Shown here one piece after another: positions 8,788-17,709 of a stretch of 64,000 nucleotides of DNA. Location: contig CAJTGB010000024.1 in the NCBI GenBank assembly GCA_910575835.1, positions 1 through 64,000 of the forward strand, written 5' to 3'. The notes under the pieces are model-generated. The model was not told the DNA's origin, did not search any database, and saw nothing but the letters and a program-made list of their open reading frames with translations. Position numbers and translations under genes: made by a program. Origin of the DNA: Lachnospiraceae bacterium (GTDB taxonomy: Bacteria > Bacillota > Clostridia > Lachnospirales > Lachnospiraceae). How positions within the stretch are numbered: position 1 is the stretch's first letter; each line of letters begins with the position of its first letter.

Positions 8788-8816
8788 TTGACAAAAACAG
8801 GTTTCTTGTGTACATT
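8788..8816 (+). promoter_or_regulatory. Promoter of the diaminopropionate ammonia-lyase gene
   Basis: TTGACA (8788-8793), 17-bp spacer, TACATT (8811-8816). The predicted start near 8823 puts the attenuator hairpin at the very 5' end of the transcript. Confidence 0.65.
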
Positions 8817-8829
8817 AATATCAATGCGA

Positions 8830-8876
8830 AAGAGTTTGTCGACCTTTTTTAAAGGCCGATAGACTCTTATTTTTTT
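8830..8876 (+). promoter_or_regulatory. Attenuator hairpin before the diaminopropionate ammonia-lyase gene (copy C)
   Basis: A 39-nt hairpin with outer arm AAGAGU/ACUCUU, inner arm CCUUU/AAAGG and a UUU loop, followed by A and seven U. It shares the GUUUG...CGACCUUU left arm and the AAAGGCCG...AGAC right arm with the hairpins before ssnA. It ends 51 nt before the start codon. Location inside the leader argues for attenuation instead of termination of an upstream gene, because the neighbouring upstream genes run the other way. Confidence 0.7.
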
Positions 8877-8927
8877 ATCGAAGTATCGTTACACAGGATC
8901 GGATACAAAAGAAAGGAGATCAAAACT

Positions 8928-10136
8928 ATGGAACACATCAAATGGATCAAAAATTCACTTCCGAAAACAGAGGATCAGAACCTCAAATATCTGTCCCCCG
9001 AGGAATCTAAGAAGGTCCGGGCTTTTCACGAAAGCTTTCCTCAGTACACCAAGACACCGCTCGTGAAGCTGGATGAGATGGCAAAACACCTGGGACTTGC
9101 CAACATATTCGTCAAGGATGAATCATACCGCTTCGACCTGAATGCATTCAAGGTATTGGGAGGCTCTTATGCTATTGCGAGATATATCGCTCAGAAATTA
9201 GGGCGCGACGTCAGCGAGCTTCCTTACTCGGTTCTAACCTCCGACAAGCTCAGAGAAGAATTCGGGCAGGCAACCTTCTTCACCGCTACCGACGGCAATC
9301 ACGGCCGGGGTGTTGCCTGGGCTGCGAACAAATTGAACCAGAAATGCGTCATCTACATGCCGATCGGAACCACGCAGACCCGCCTGAACCACATATTAAA
9401 TGAAAATGCAAAAGCAACCATTGAAGACCTGAACTACGACGACTGTGTGCGCAAGGCCGCTGCAGAAGCAGACGAGACTCCTAACGGGGTGATCATCCAG
9501 GATACCGCTTGGGAGGGCTACGAGGAGATTCCGACCTGGATCATGCAGGGATACGGAACCATGGCTTATGAGGCAGACGAACAGTTAGGAGAATACGGCT
9601 GCGACCGTCCGACTCACATCTTTATTCAGGCAGGCGTAGGGTCGCTTGCCGGAGCCGTACAGGGATATTTTGCAAACCGCTATGCCGGGAACGAGCCTAC
9701 GGTCGTTATCGTGGAAGCGGACGTTGCCGCGTGTCTCTATAAAAGTGCGGTTGCAAATGACGGCGATCCGCACATCGTGGACGGCGATATGCTGACACTG
9801 ATGAACGGACTTGCCTGCGGAGAGCCAAGCACCATCTCCTGGGATATCCTGCGCAATCACGTGGACACCTTCGTCTCCTGCCCTGACTGGGTAACAGCAA
9901 AGGGAATGCGCGTTCTTGCCGCACCTATGAAAGGCGACGCTCCGGTAACTGCCGGTGAATCGGGTGCTGTGACTATGGGATTGCTCTATAACCTGATGAA
10001 AAACGAAGAATATAAGGAGCTGCGCGACCAGCTGAAGCTGGATGAGAATTCTAAGGTATTGTTATTCTCCACAGAGGGAGATACGGATCCCGGCCGCTAC
10101 AAATCAATCGTATGGGACGGAAAGGATTCTTTATAA
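8928..10136 (+). CDS. dpaL: Diaminopropionate ammonia-lyase (YgeX type)
   Basis: 402 aa, normal length. It is a PLP fold-type II enzyme converting 2,3-diaminopropionate to pyruvate and two ammonia. The PLP lysine is K75 in NAFKVLGGS. DGNHGRGVAW (about 124-133) is the cofactor phosphate/substrate loop and GVGSLAG (about 234-240) a glycine-rich cofactor loop. In E. coli this gene (ygeX) belongs to the purine/urate degradation region, where ring opening is thought to yield 2,3-diaminopropionate; that fits ssnA and xdh nearby. Start ATG 8928 follows AAAGGAG. It is transcribed alone from an attenuated promoter. Confidence 0.93.
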   Translation: MEHIKWIKNSLPKTEDQNLKYLSPEESKKVRAFHESFPQYTKTPLVKLDEMAKHLGLANIFVKDESYRFDLNAFKVLGGSYAIARYIAQKLGRDVSELPYSVLTSDKLREEFGQATFFTATDGNHGRGVAWAANKLNQKCVIYMPIGTTQTRLNHILNENAKATIEDLNYDDCVRKAAAEADETPNGVIIQDTAWEGYEEIPTWIMQGYGTMAYEADEQLGEYGCDRPTHIFIQAGVGSLAGAVQGYFANRYAGNEPTVVIVEADVAACLYKSAVANDGDPHIVDGDMLTLMNGLACGEPSTISWDILRNHVDTFVSCPDWVTAKGMRVLAAPMKGDAPVTAGESGAVTMGLLYNLMKNEEYKELRDQLKLDENSKVLLFSTEGDTDPGRYKSIVWDGKDSL

Positions 10137-10160
10137 GCAAGGAAATGACTCATTACTTTG

Positions 10161-10197
10161 ATCCGCTGTGTGCCTGTAATCCGGCAGCACAGCGGAT
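10161..10197 (+). terminator. Terminator after dpaL
   Basis: ATCCGCTGTG (10161-10170) pairs with CACAGCGGAT (10188-10197), with an inner TGCC/GGCA pair; ATTTGT follows. It separates convergent genes. Confidence 0.7.
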
Positions 10198-10232
10198 ATT
10201 TGTCAGAAAGCTTAATTGTGCAGGGATATTTA

Positions 10233-11630
10233 TCAATCTCTCAAATAAATATCCTGAAGCGTCAGAAGTGTGACCTCACCTCGCTTTGCAAGTTCCATCA
10301 ATGGCTGTTTAAATCCACTCTTTGAAAAGATATAATAATGGTGCTTGCACCCTCCTTTAAATACCGCAGCATATTGCCGCAGCAATTCTAATTCATCTGC
10401 GCCTACCGGCGTATTTTTGTATTTACAAGATCCGATAATGTATTCATTTCCTTCTATTGGAATACCTACAATATCTATCTGCACCTCTTTGCGCGTCCTG
10501 GAGTCTGTCCCCCACCACTGTCCGGCGTCACTTAATAAGATCGGAAGCGTATCTGCATATCGAAGCAGATACTCCAGACACATCTTTTCGAAAATCAATC
10601 CCATATAATCCGAATAAAACTGCTTTACCGCCCGTTCATATATCTGTTCCATTCGCCCTGAACTGATCGCAGACATATTCCTTGGAACAAAACGGTACCA
10701 GAATCGGAAGAAATTATCATCAATAGCATAGATCGTCTTTCTTCCCGGTTTTTCTGTAACAGGTGTCTCCTTTTTCAGAATGCCCAATTCTAACAATACC
10801 TTGAGATACTTTGCACAGATTCCAGATTCTACTCCTACCTTCGTTGCAATCTCATTGGAACGGCTGGCTCCGCCTGCAATAGCAGATATCACAGAATTAT
10901 AGATTGCAGGCTCCCTTAGTTCCTGTTTCAGAAGATTTTCCGGTTCCTCAAACAGATAACTGGACGTATTGAAGAGATGTTCCTTTAATGCTGTATCCAG
11001 ATCTCCTTCAATCTCTAATTTGTTAATGTAATGCGGGATTCCTCCCGTAACGCCATACAGTAATGCCTGATCCTCTATGCCTAATTCCGGATGAAATTCC
11101 GTTACTTCCCGGTAGGTTAACGCCTGCAGTTTGAACTGCGCCGTCCGCCTCCCGTATAAAGGACTTTCATATCCCAACACCTGCTTCTCCATAAAACTCA
11201 TCGACGACCCGCACAAAACCAGGAATAACTGTCCGTTCTGCCATATATGGTCAATGATATGCTGCAATCTGGAGGATATAGACTTCTCCGCTTTCGCAAG
11301 ATAAGGGTATTCATCAATGACAAAAACCAGACGTTGTTCTTCCGCGATCTCAGTAATTGCCCCCAGCACGTCCTCATAGCTTCGATACACTGGTGCATGA
11401 ACCTCTGCCGGATTCTTATATGAATACACCGCTTTAGACAACGCTTCAAGGTTCTCCTGCGAAGAAGCATTCAACGCTGAAAAATAAACAGCCGGTTTCC
11501 CTTTGCAGAATTCATTGATCAGGGCCGTCTTACCCACCCGTCTTCTTCCGTATATAATAATACATTCAAATCTTCCTCTGTCATATCTTTGGTTCAAAGT
11601 ATGCATCTCTTTTTCGCGGCAATGAAACAT
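10233..11630 (-). CDS. ATPase of the DUF234 family (AAA plus nuclease-like domain)
   Basis: 465 aa. GRRRVGKTALI (about 28-38) is a Walker A motif, and LVFVIDEYPYL (about 100-110) is Walker B. A winged-helix segment is at about 230-300. The C-terminal DUF234 domain contains EVQIDIVG and CKYK, a PD-(D/E)XK-nuclease-like pattern. Proteins of this type are widespread in Clostridia and archaea and have no settled function. It is a single gene, with no partners that would make it a defence system. ATG 11630 follows AGGGGG. Confidence 0.8.
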   Translation of the reverse strand: MFHCREKEMHTLNQRYDRGRFECIIIYGRRRVGKTALINEFCKGKPAVYFSALNASSQENLEALSKAVYSYKNPAEVHAPVYRSYEDVLGAITEIAEEQRLVFVIDEYPYLAKAEKSISSRLQHIIDHIWQNGQLFLVLCGSSMSFMEKQVLGYESPLYGRRTAQFKLQALTYREVTEFHPELGIEDQALLYGVTGGIPHYINKLEIEGDLDTALKEHLFNTSSYLFEEPENLLKQELREPAIYNSVISAIAGGASRSNEIATKVGVESGICAKYLKVLLELGILKKETPVTEKPGRKTIYAIDDNFFRFWYRFVPRNMSAISSGRMEQIYERAVKQFYSDYMGLIFEKMCLEYLLRYADTLPILLSDAGQWWGTDSRTRKEVQIDIVGIPIEGNEYIIGSCKYKNTPVGADELELLRQYAAVFKGGCKHHYYIFSKSGFKQPLMELAKRGEVTLLTLQDIYLRD

Positions 11631-11718
11631 CTTAACCCCCTATAAAATAATAGACTCATAAGTTACCTACTCATGAGTCTATTATAATTCAATCTTCTAT
11701 TTTGTCAACTGAGAAACA

Positions 11719-12579
11719 CTACTGCCCTCTCTCTATCGTAAATCCTCTCCCCCGCACCTCATTGATCTGCGTAATCGTGATAAATGCCTGGGAATCGATC
11801 ATCTGGACCACCTGGTTAATAGAATACAGCTTTCGGTTCGGTATCACGCACAGCACGCCTTTCTGCTGCTTCGCGCCGTACCCGGTCTCAATATGGACCA
11901 AGGTAACCCCCGCATCCATCTCCTTTAATACCTTCTCCTTCACTTCTTCGTATTTTTCGGTAATGATAAATAGCTGGATCTGTGCCTGTCCCATCAGCAT
12001 CACCCGGTTCAGCGCCATCGTAGACACGATCAGCACCAGGATACCGTACAGGATCTGCTCTGAATTCGAGAAAAGAGCCTGGCACAGCAGTACGGTAAAA
12101 TCTACGATATATACGAACACTGCCAGCGGTATATGGAACCATTTGTGCAGCACCAGCGCAAGGATATCCGTTCCGCCCGTAGACGCACCTACACGCACCA
12201 CCAGACCGATCCCCAGTCCCAGCAGAGCACCGCCGTACAGTGCTGCAAGCATGATGTTATCCGTAAGTTCCGTGATCCCCGGGATACTCCTCATGACCGA
12301 CAGGAAGACCGGATACACAAATGTACTGATCAATGTCGTCAATGCGAATTTTTTGCCCAACACGGCCGTACCCAACACAAACAGAACATTATTTACCACA
12401 AATATAATGGCTGACAGGTCTAATGCAATAAAATGTGCGATCGTAAGACCAATCCCCGTCGCGCCGCCCATGATGATCCCCTGCGGCACGAGAAACGCCG
12501 CAACGGTAAATGCCAGGACGGCGTTCCCAAGCAGAACACAGACCAATGTCTCCATACTCTTCTTCCAGTTTTTGTTCAT
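11719..12579 (-). CDS. YitT family membrane protein
   Basis: 286 aa. Five to six hydrophobic helices span about residues 8-195 (YitT/DUF161 domain), followed by a soluble C-terminal DUF2179 domain (about 220-275) with a TGYGAKQQKGVL segment typical of the family. Function in the membrane is unknown; the C-terminal domain is thought to be ligand-binding. It starts 4 bp after the tex stop codon, so the two genes are probably cotranscribed. Confidence 0.85.
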   Translation of the reverse strand: MNKNWKKSMETLVCVLLGNAVLAFTVAAFLVPQGIIMGGATGIGLTIAHFIALDLSAIIFVVNNVLFVLGTAVLGKKFALTTLISTFVYPVFLSVMRSIPGITELTDNIMLAALYGGALLGLGIGLVVRVGASTGGTDILALVLHKWFHIPLAVFVYIVDFTVLLCQALFSNSEQILYGILVLIVSTMALNRVMLMGQAQIQLFIITEKYEEVKEKVLKEMDAGVTLVHIETGYGAKQQKGVLCVIPNRKLYSINQVVQMIDSQAFITITQINEVRGRGFTIERGQ

Positions 12580-12582
12580 TCT

Positions 12583-14739
12583 CTATGAGATTCCTTTCAT
12601 AGTCAGCGCAATACGCTTCTTCTTCATATCTACGCTCAATACTTTGACATCGACGATATCTCCCACGCTCACAACCTCCAGCGGATGCTTGATGAATTTC
12701 TTATCCGTGATCTCTGAGATATGTACCAGTCCGTCCTGGTGAACTCCGATATCCACGAATACCCCAAAGTCAATCACATTTCTCACCGTGCCTTTCAGGA
12801 GCATGCCTTCTGTCAGGTCTTTCATCTCCAGCACATCCGTGCGCAGAATGGGCTTAGGCATCTCATCACGCGGATCTCTTGCCGGCTTCTCCAGCTCCTT
12901 CACGATATCTCTCAAGGTGATCTCACCGATTCCCAGCTCTTCTGCAAGCTTCTTATAATCCTTGACGGTAAGCGACAGCCCCACAAGCTTCCCTCCGCTG
13001 ATATCCTCCACAGAAAATCCCTGCTTCTTAAGAAGCTTCTCTGCCGCCTCATAGGTCTCCGGATGTACGCTTGTCCCGTCTAACGGGTTATCGCCTCCCT
13101 GAATCCTCATGAAACCAGCACACTGCTCGAACGCCTTGGGACCAAGCTTAGCCACCTTAAGGAGCTGCTTACGGTTCGCAAACTTGCCGTTCTCCTCCCG
13201 GTATGCAACGATATTCTTCGCTATCGCCGCAGAGATACCCGAGATATATGCCAGAAGCGGCGCCGACGCCGTATTGAGATCGACTCCGACACGGTTCACA
13301 CAATCCTCCACAACTCCTGACAAGGCTTCGCTTAGCTTCTTCTGGTTCATATCATGCTGATACTGTCCGACTCCGATGGACTTCGGGTCGATCTTGACAA
13401 GCTCTGCCAGCGGATCCTGGAGACGCCTCGCAATAGACGTAGCGCTCCTCTGCCCGACATCAAACTTCGGAAACTCTTCTGATGCAAGCTTGCTCGCCGA
13501 ATACACGGAAGCGCCCGCCTCATTGACGATCACATACTGCACCTTCTGGGGAATCTCCTTAAGCAGTTCTACGATAAACATCTCCGATTCCCGGGACGCC
13601 GTACCGTTCCCCACGGAAATCAGCGTGATATTATACTTCGCGATAATCTTCTTAAGCACGTCCTTCGAAGCCTTGATCTTCTGCGGCGTAGTCGGCGCCG
13701 TCGGGTAGATGACCGTCGTTCCGATCACCTTGCCGGTAGGGTCGACAACCGCCAGCTTACATCCTGTACGGAAAGCCGGATCCCATCCAAGCACCGTCTG
13801 CCCCACGATCGGCGGCTGCATGAGAAGCTGTTCAAGATTCTTCTTAAATACCTCGATAGCTCCGTCCTCGGCCTTCTCTGTCAGGTCATTGCGGATCTCT
13901 CTTTCGATAGCCGGAGCGATCAGGCGCTTGTAGCTGTCTTCCGCTACGGCTTTGAGGATCGGCGTTGTATAGGGATTATCCCCGTGGATCGTCTTCTTCT
14001 CCAGATACCGGATGATATCCTCCTCCGGCGCCTCGATCTTGACTGTCAGGAACTTCTCCTTCTCACCTCTGTTCAGCGCCAGGACCCTGTGTCCCGCAAG
14101 ACGGTTCACCGGCTCTTCAAAATCATAATACATCTCATATACGGACTCCGCCTTCTCATCCTTCGCCGCGGAGATCACGCGTCCCTTCTGCGCCGTGATC
14201 TTCCTGATCCAGATACGGTAATCCGCCTCATCGGAGATATTCTCCGCAATAATATCCTTCGCCCCTGCGATAGCTTCCCCTGCGGTATTGACCTCTTTTT
14301 CAGGGTTCACATATTCTGCCGCCAGCTCTTCCACAGGCTGCTTCGTCTTCTGCAGCGTAATGACCGCCGCCAATGGTTCTAAGCCTTTCTCCTTCGCTAT
14401 GGTCGCCCTGGTCCTCCTCTTCGGTCGGTACGGGCGGTACAGATCCTCCACCACGACCAGAGTCTCCGCCGCTAATATCTGCTTCTTAAGCTCTTCCGTA
14501 AGCTTGCCCTGTTCTTCTATACTGGACAATACCTGCTCCTTCTTCTCCTCCAGATTGCGCAGATAGGTCAGTCTCTCATGCAGCTTTCTAAGCTGCTCAT
14601 CATCCAGGGTCCCCGTTGCTTCTTTTCTGTATCTTGCAATAAAAGGAATGGTGTTGCCTTCGTCGATCAGCTTGACCGCCGCATCCACCTGCCACTTCTT
14701 CACACCCAGTTCTTCTGTTATCTTCTGATTAATATCCAT
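12583..14739 (-). CDS. tex: Tex-like RNA-binding transcription accessory protein
   Basis: 718 aa from ATG 14739, chosen over the longer frame because AGAAAGGAAAAG lies just upstream and MDINQKITEELG is the usual family N-terminus. Domains in order: helical Tex N-terminus, YqgF/RNase H-like domain (about 325-450, with GWDPAFRTGCKLAVVD), helix-hairpin-helix repeats (about 490-560), and a C-terminal S1 RNA-binding domain (about 640-710, DLTEGMLLKGTVRNVIDFGV). It binds nucleic acid in the cytoplasm and affects transcription. Cotranscribed with the YitT gene. Confidence 0.93.
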   Translation of the reverse strand: MDINQKITEELGVKKWQVDAAVKLIDEGNTIPFIARYRKEATGTLDDEQLRKLHERLTYLRNLEEKKEQVLSSIEEQGKLTEELKKQILAAETLVVVEDLYRPYRPKRRTRATIAKEKGLEPLAAVITLQKTKQPVEELAAEYVNPEKEVNTAGEAIAGAKDIIAENISDEADYRIWIRKITAQKGRVISAAKDEKAESVYEMYYDFEEPVNRLAGHRVLALNRGEKEKFLTVKIEAPEEDIIRYLEKKTIHGDNPYTTPILKAVAEDSYKRLIAPAIEREIRNDLTEKAEDGAIEVFKKNLEQLLMQPPIVGQTVLGWDPAFRTGCKLAVVDPTGKVIGTTVIYPTAPTTPQKIKASKDVLKKIIAKYNITLISVGNGTASRESEMFIVELLKEIPQKVQYVIVNEAGASVYSASKLASEEFPKFDVGQRSATSIARRLQDPLAELVKIDPKSIGVGQYQHDMNQKKLSEALSGVVEDCVNRVGVDLNTASAPLLAYISGISAAIAKNIVAYREENGKFANRKQLLKVAKLGPKAFEQCAGFMRIQGGDNPLDGTSVHPETYEAAEKLLKKQGFSVEDISGGKLVGLSLTVKDYKKLAEELGIGEITLRDIVKELEKPARDPRDEMPKPILRTDVLEMKDLTEGMLLKGTVRNVIDFGVFVDIGVHQDGLVHISEITDKKFIKHPLEVVSVGDIVDVKVLSVDMKKKRIALTMKGIS

Positions 14740-14927
14740 AAACTTTTCCTTTCTATGTTGAAGCATTCCGGCTCTTATTATATCGGAATTCTGCTGATTG
14801 TGCAACGGAATCATTGATACCGAGTTCACTCTGTTTTATTGAAAACTAAAAACCGCTGTGTTATAATCAGTATGGGCAGGTTTGCTTAGACTTCTGCCTG
14901 TAACTACTATCCAAGGAGTTATAACTT

Positions 14928-15584
14928 ATGAATCAGGAAACACAGGAACTATCCAAGCAGCAGTTAAAATCTCAGGAAACACAGGAATTATCCAAGCAGC
15001 AGTTAAAATCTCAGGAAACTAAAGGGAAGATCTTCCGGGCGGCAAAGCACATTTTACAAAAAAAGGGCTATGAGCAGCTCTCTATCAAGAATATCTGCGA
15101 AGAAGCCGGCGTCTCAAACGGAAGTTTTTATCATCACTTTAAGACCAAGGATGACCTTCTATCCTATTACATAGAAGAACAGCCAAGCATCGATCCGAAT
15201 CTTCTGGATACGCCCGCGAATCCCGATGAGGCAAAGCAGGCGATCATCTATGTATACCTGAATTATGTACATTACTGTCAGAAACTTGGTGTGGAATTCA
15301 TGGCGAATTATTACACCCCTAAAAACCAGTCGTTGAATCCGCTGACCCGGACAGAGCGTCCTTATCCCATCATCACTGTGTCCGATTACCTCAAAAAAGC
15401 GGCCGACGCCGGCATCGTATCTCTGTCCGCCTCCCTTGAAGACATCGCAACGGATATCCGTATGATCGTAATCGGCAACGTCTTCGAATGGTGTCTGAAA
15501 AACGGTGAAGCTGACTTTGAAGGGAACATGAGACGTTCGCTGGAAACCTATCTGAACGGGTGCCTTAAGACAGAAAGCCAATGA
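14928..15584 (+). CDS. TetR family transcription regulator with duplicated N-terminal peptide
   Basis: 218 aa. The helix-turn-helix domain covers about residues 32-78 (KGKIFRAAKHIL through NGSFYHHFKTKDDL) and the ligand-binding domain the rest. Residues 3-28 are two copies of the 13-residue unit QETQELSKQQLKS, encoded by a 39-bp tandem repeat (14934-14972, 14973-15011), and the first residues of a third copy follow. The longer N-terminal arm precedes the DNA-binding domain. ATG 14928 follows AAGGAG. No obvious target operon: flanks are tex (divergent) and lipid genes 170 bp downstream. Confidence 0.88.
   Translation: MNQETQELSKQQLKSQETQELSKQQLKSQETKGKIFRAAKHILQKKGYEQLSIKNICEEAGVSNGSFYHHFKTKDDLLSYYIEEQPSIDPNLLDTPANPDEAKQAIIYVYLNYVHYCQKLGVEFMANYYTPKNQSLNPLTRTERPYPIITVSDYLKKAADAGIVSLSASLEDIATDIRMIVIGNVFEWCLKNGEADFEGNMRRSLETYLNGCLKTESQ
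14934..15011 (+). repeat. Two 39-bp tandem copies inside the TetR gene
   Basis: Units 14934-14972 and 14973-15011 differ at one base (CTA versus TTA, both Leu). The copies are in frame. A partial third unit (CAGGAAAC) follows. Confidence 0.95.
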
Positions 15585-15586
15585 AA

Positions 15587-15620
15587 AAATCCTTCGAGCA
15601 AGCGGACTCAAAGGATTTCT
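15587..15620 (+). terminator. Terminator after the TetR gene
   Basis: AAATCCTT and GAG pair with CTC and AAGGATTT around a short loop; the T-tract is weak. Confidence 0.5.
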
Positions 15621-15755
15621 AGAAGGGAATATGGTAGTGAAACCATTTAACAATAATATCTTGTAACTGTATTATAACTCTGTCCCTTCAATAAATCCAA
15701 TCACTAATTATAATATAACTTTTAAATATATAGATATTATCTATAAGGAGGCTTT

Positions 15756-16739
15756 ATGCATACACGATCAGACAATATCTGCATGTCCGGCAGGACAGAA
15801 TCATCCTCTGACGGATATATTTTTATCGTCAACCCCAACTCCCGCTCAGGGATGGGACACCGGATCTGGAACACGGTCAGGCCTGTTTTAAACGAGCGCG
15901 GCATCCGATACCGGGTATTCTTCACCAAATATCAGCGTCATGCCGTCAGAATCGTCCGGGAACTTACCTCTGACGGCAAGTGCCATACGATCGTCGTACT
16001 CGGCGGGGACGGAACTGTCAACGAGGTCGTCAACGGCATTGCGGATCTGTCTAAGATCACGCTTGGCTATATCCCCACCGGGTCGAGCAATGATTTTGCA
16101 CGCAGCCTCCGGCTTCCCACAGACCCCCTCAAAGCTCTTGACAATATCTTAAGGCCCTCTCGTTATCTGTCCGTCAATATAGGCGTTCTTACATATGATA
16201 GGAACAAGAAGAAACGCCGTTTTGCCGTAAGCTCCGGGATCGGCTTCGACGCCGGCATCTGTCATGAGGCAATGGTCTCCCGAATGAAGTTTCTGCTCAA
16301 CAGACTTCATCTGGGGAAACTGACCTACGTCGGAATCGCACTGCGCCAGATCCTGTCGCTTACTCCAGGCAAGATCACCTTAGTATTAGACGATACCCGA
16401 AGATTAAGCTTTGACAGAGCTTATTTCGCGACTGCCATGAATTGCAAATACGAGGGCGGAGGATTTAAGTTCTGCCCGAATGCCGACTGCTGCGACGGGC
16501 TCTTAGATATCATCGTCATCTCTGGTCTGTCTAAGTTCAAGCTCCTCACACTGCTGCCTACTGCATACAAAGGATGGCATACCCGCTTTCGCGGGGTCTA
16601 TACCTTCACCTGCAAAAAGGCGGCAATCACCGGCATCACCCCTCTCCCGGTGCATGCGGACGGCGAACCGGTCTTCAAGCAGGCTAAGGCCGTAATGTCC
16701 CTGGAACCGGAAAAACTGCGGGTTATCGCTGTACCTTAA
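15756..16739 (+). CDS. Diacylglycerol/lipid kinase family protein (DagK/YegS type)
   Basis: 327 aa. Phosphorylates diacylglycerol or a related lipid at the membrane surface. IFIVNPNSRSG (about 24-34) and GGDGTVNEVVNGI (about 83-95) are the nucleotide-binding signatures of the DAGK catalytic domain, and the C-terminal beta-sandwich domain is complete. ATG 15756 follows AAGGAGG. It is followed 28 bp later by a glycerophosphodiester phosphodiesterase gene, so both probably recycle glycerolipids. The lipid substrate cannot be told from sequence. Confidence 0.88.
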   Translation: MHTRSDNICMSGRTESSSDGYIFIVNPNSRSGMGHRIWNTVRPVLNERGIRYRVFFTKYQRHAVRIVRELTSDGKCHTIVVLGGDGTVNEVVNGIADLSKITLGYIPTGSSNDFARSLRLPTDPLKALDNILRPSRYLSVNIGVLTYDRNKKKRRFAVSSGIGFDAGICHEAMVSRMKFLLNRLHLGKLTYVGIALRQILSLTPGKITLVLDDTRRLSFDRAYFATAMNCKYEGGGFKFCPNADCCDGLLDIIVISGLSKFKLLTLLPTAYKGWHTRFRGVYTFTCKKAAITGITPLPVHADGEPVFKQAKAVMSLEPEKLRVIAVP

Positions 16740-16767
16740 TATCTATCGCACAAGAAGGAACAAGAAG

Positions 16768-17586
16768 ATGTTTTTTATATATACTTTATTCACAGCCGCC
16801 GTAATATCAGACTTATTCGCGATTCTCCCCCGGTTTTCCCGGAGAAAAGCTATGGCTGCTTACCGCCGCACCATGTTTGCCCACCGCGGCTATCACAGCC
16901 TTAAGCATAGGATTCCCGAGAATTCTATGGCTGCATTTCGCGCCGCTCTGAAAAGAGGATACGGCATAGAGATCGATCTTCACCTGACCAGGGACGGGCA
17001 GCTTGCCGTATTCCATGACGATACGCTGGAGCGTATCTGCAAAAGGCCGGAAGTGATAGAGACGCTGACCCGCAAGGAACTGGATGCCTGCCGTCTAAGC
17101 GGCACCTCCGAGAAGATTCCGACCTTCGAAGAGGTATTGGAGCTGGTCAACGGACAGGTGCCGCTGCTGATCGAACTTAAGATACCCGGTTCTCCCGAAC
17201 CTATCTGCCGGGAAACTCTTAGACAGCTTGACGGTTATAACGGCCCTTTCCTGATCCAATCCTTTAATACCATGGGAATCCGCTGGTTCAAGCTTCATGC
17301 GCCCTGGATCCTGCGGGGACAGCTTTCGTCAAATCTGACCCGGGAACCCCTTAAGGAAGCCTGGATATTCCGCTTCATAGTTAAACATTTGCTGTCAAAT
17401 TTCCTTGGCAGACCTGATTTTATCTCATACTGCCTTAATGATCTTCCCGTTGTGAATGTATGGATACTCAAACATATATTTCATGTGCCGGTCGCTGTAT
17501 GGACGCTTCGCACTTCGGACATGATAAAGAGAGGGAAACAGCATTTTGACATGCAGATATTCGAAAGACATCATGAAAATTATTAA
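16768..17586 (+). CDS. Glycerophosphodiester phosphodiesterase, membrane-anchored
   Basis: 272 aa. An N-terminal hydrophobic helix (about 2-20) is followed by the GDPD barrel. AHRGYHS...PENS (about 37-53), GIEIDLHLTRDG (about 66-77) and FHDD (about 82-85) give the catalytic histidines and metal ligands. It cleaves glycerophosphodiesters to glycerol-3-phosphate and an alcohol. Downstream of the lipid kinase gene and likely in the same transcript. The released glycerol phosphate could feed the glycerol pathway found elsewhere in the window, but that is inference. Confidence 0.88.
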   Translation: MFFIYTLFTAAVISDLFAILPRFSRRKAMAAYRRTMFAHRGYHSLKHRIPENSMAAFRAALKRGYGIEIDLHLTRDGQLAVFHDDTLERICKRPEVIETLTRKELDACRLSGTSEKIPTFEEVLELVNGQVPLLIELKIPGSPEPICRETLRQLDGYNGPFLIQSFNTMGIRWFKLHAPWILRGQLSSNLTREPLKEAWIFRFIVKHLLSNFLGRPDFISYCLNDLPVVNVWILKHIFHVPVAVWTLRTSDMIKRGKQHFDMQIFERHHENY

Positions 17587-17602
17587 CAAACAGTGAACAT
17601 TG

Positions 17603-17631
17603 TTGTTGATTCTTTTTTTTCATGTTATAAT
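17603..17631 (+). promoter_or_regulatory. Promoter of the PAP2-like gene
   Basis: TTGTTG (17603-17608), 17-bp spacer containing eight T, TATAAT (17626-17631). Confidence 0.55.
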
Positions 17632-17709
17632 TCCAACAGAACTGTGAATATGCTGTATGAGGAAGGGTCCTGGTACACTGATTTTTAGGCTTATAAAGGG
17701 GTAATTATT

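Noticed and set aside
10233-11630. Antiphage defence role for the DUF234 ATPase (and for the ATPase/nuclease-like gene at 30499-32196)
   Set aside because: Both are single genes with no neighbouring defence partners; the families are abundant and uncharacterised, so the sequence does not support a defence call.
11702-12742. 346-codon open frame opposite the YitT and tex genes
   Set aside because: Covers the junction of two known genes on the other strand and has low-complexity Ser/Thr/Ile composition.
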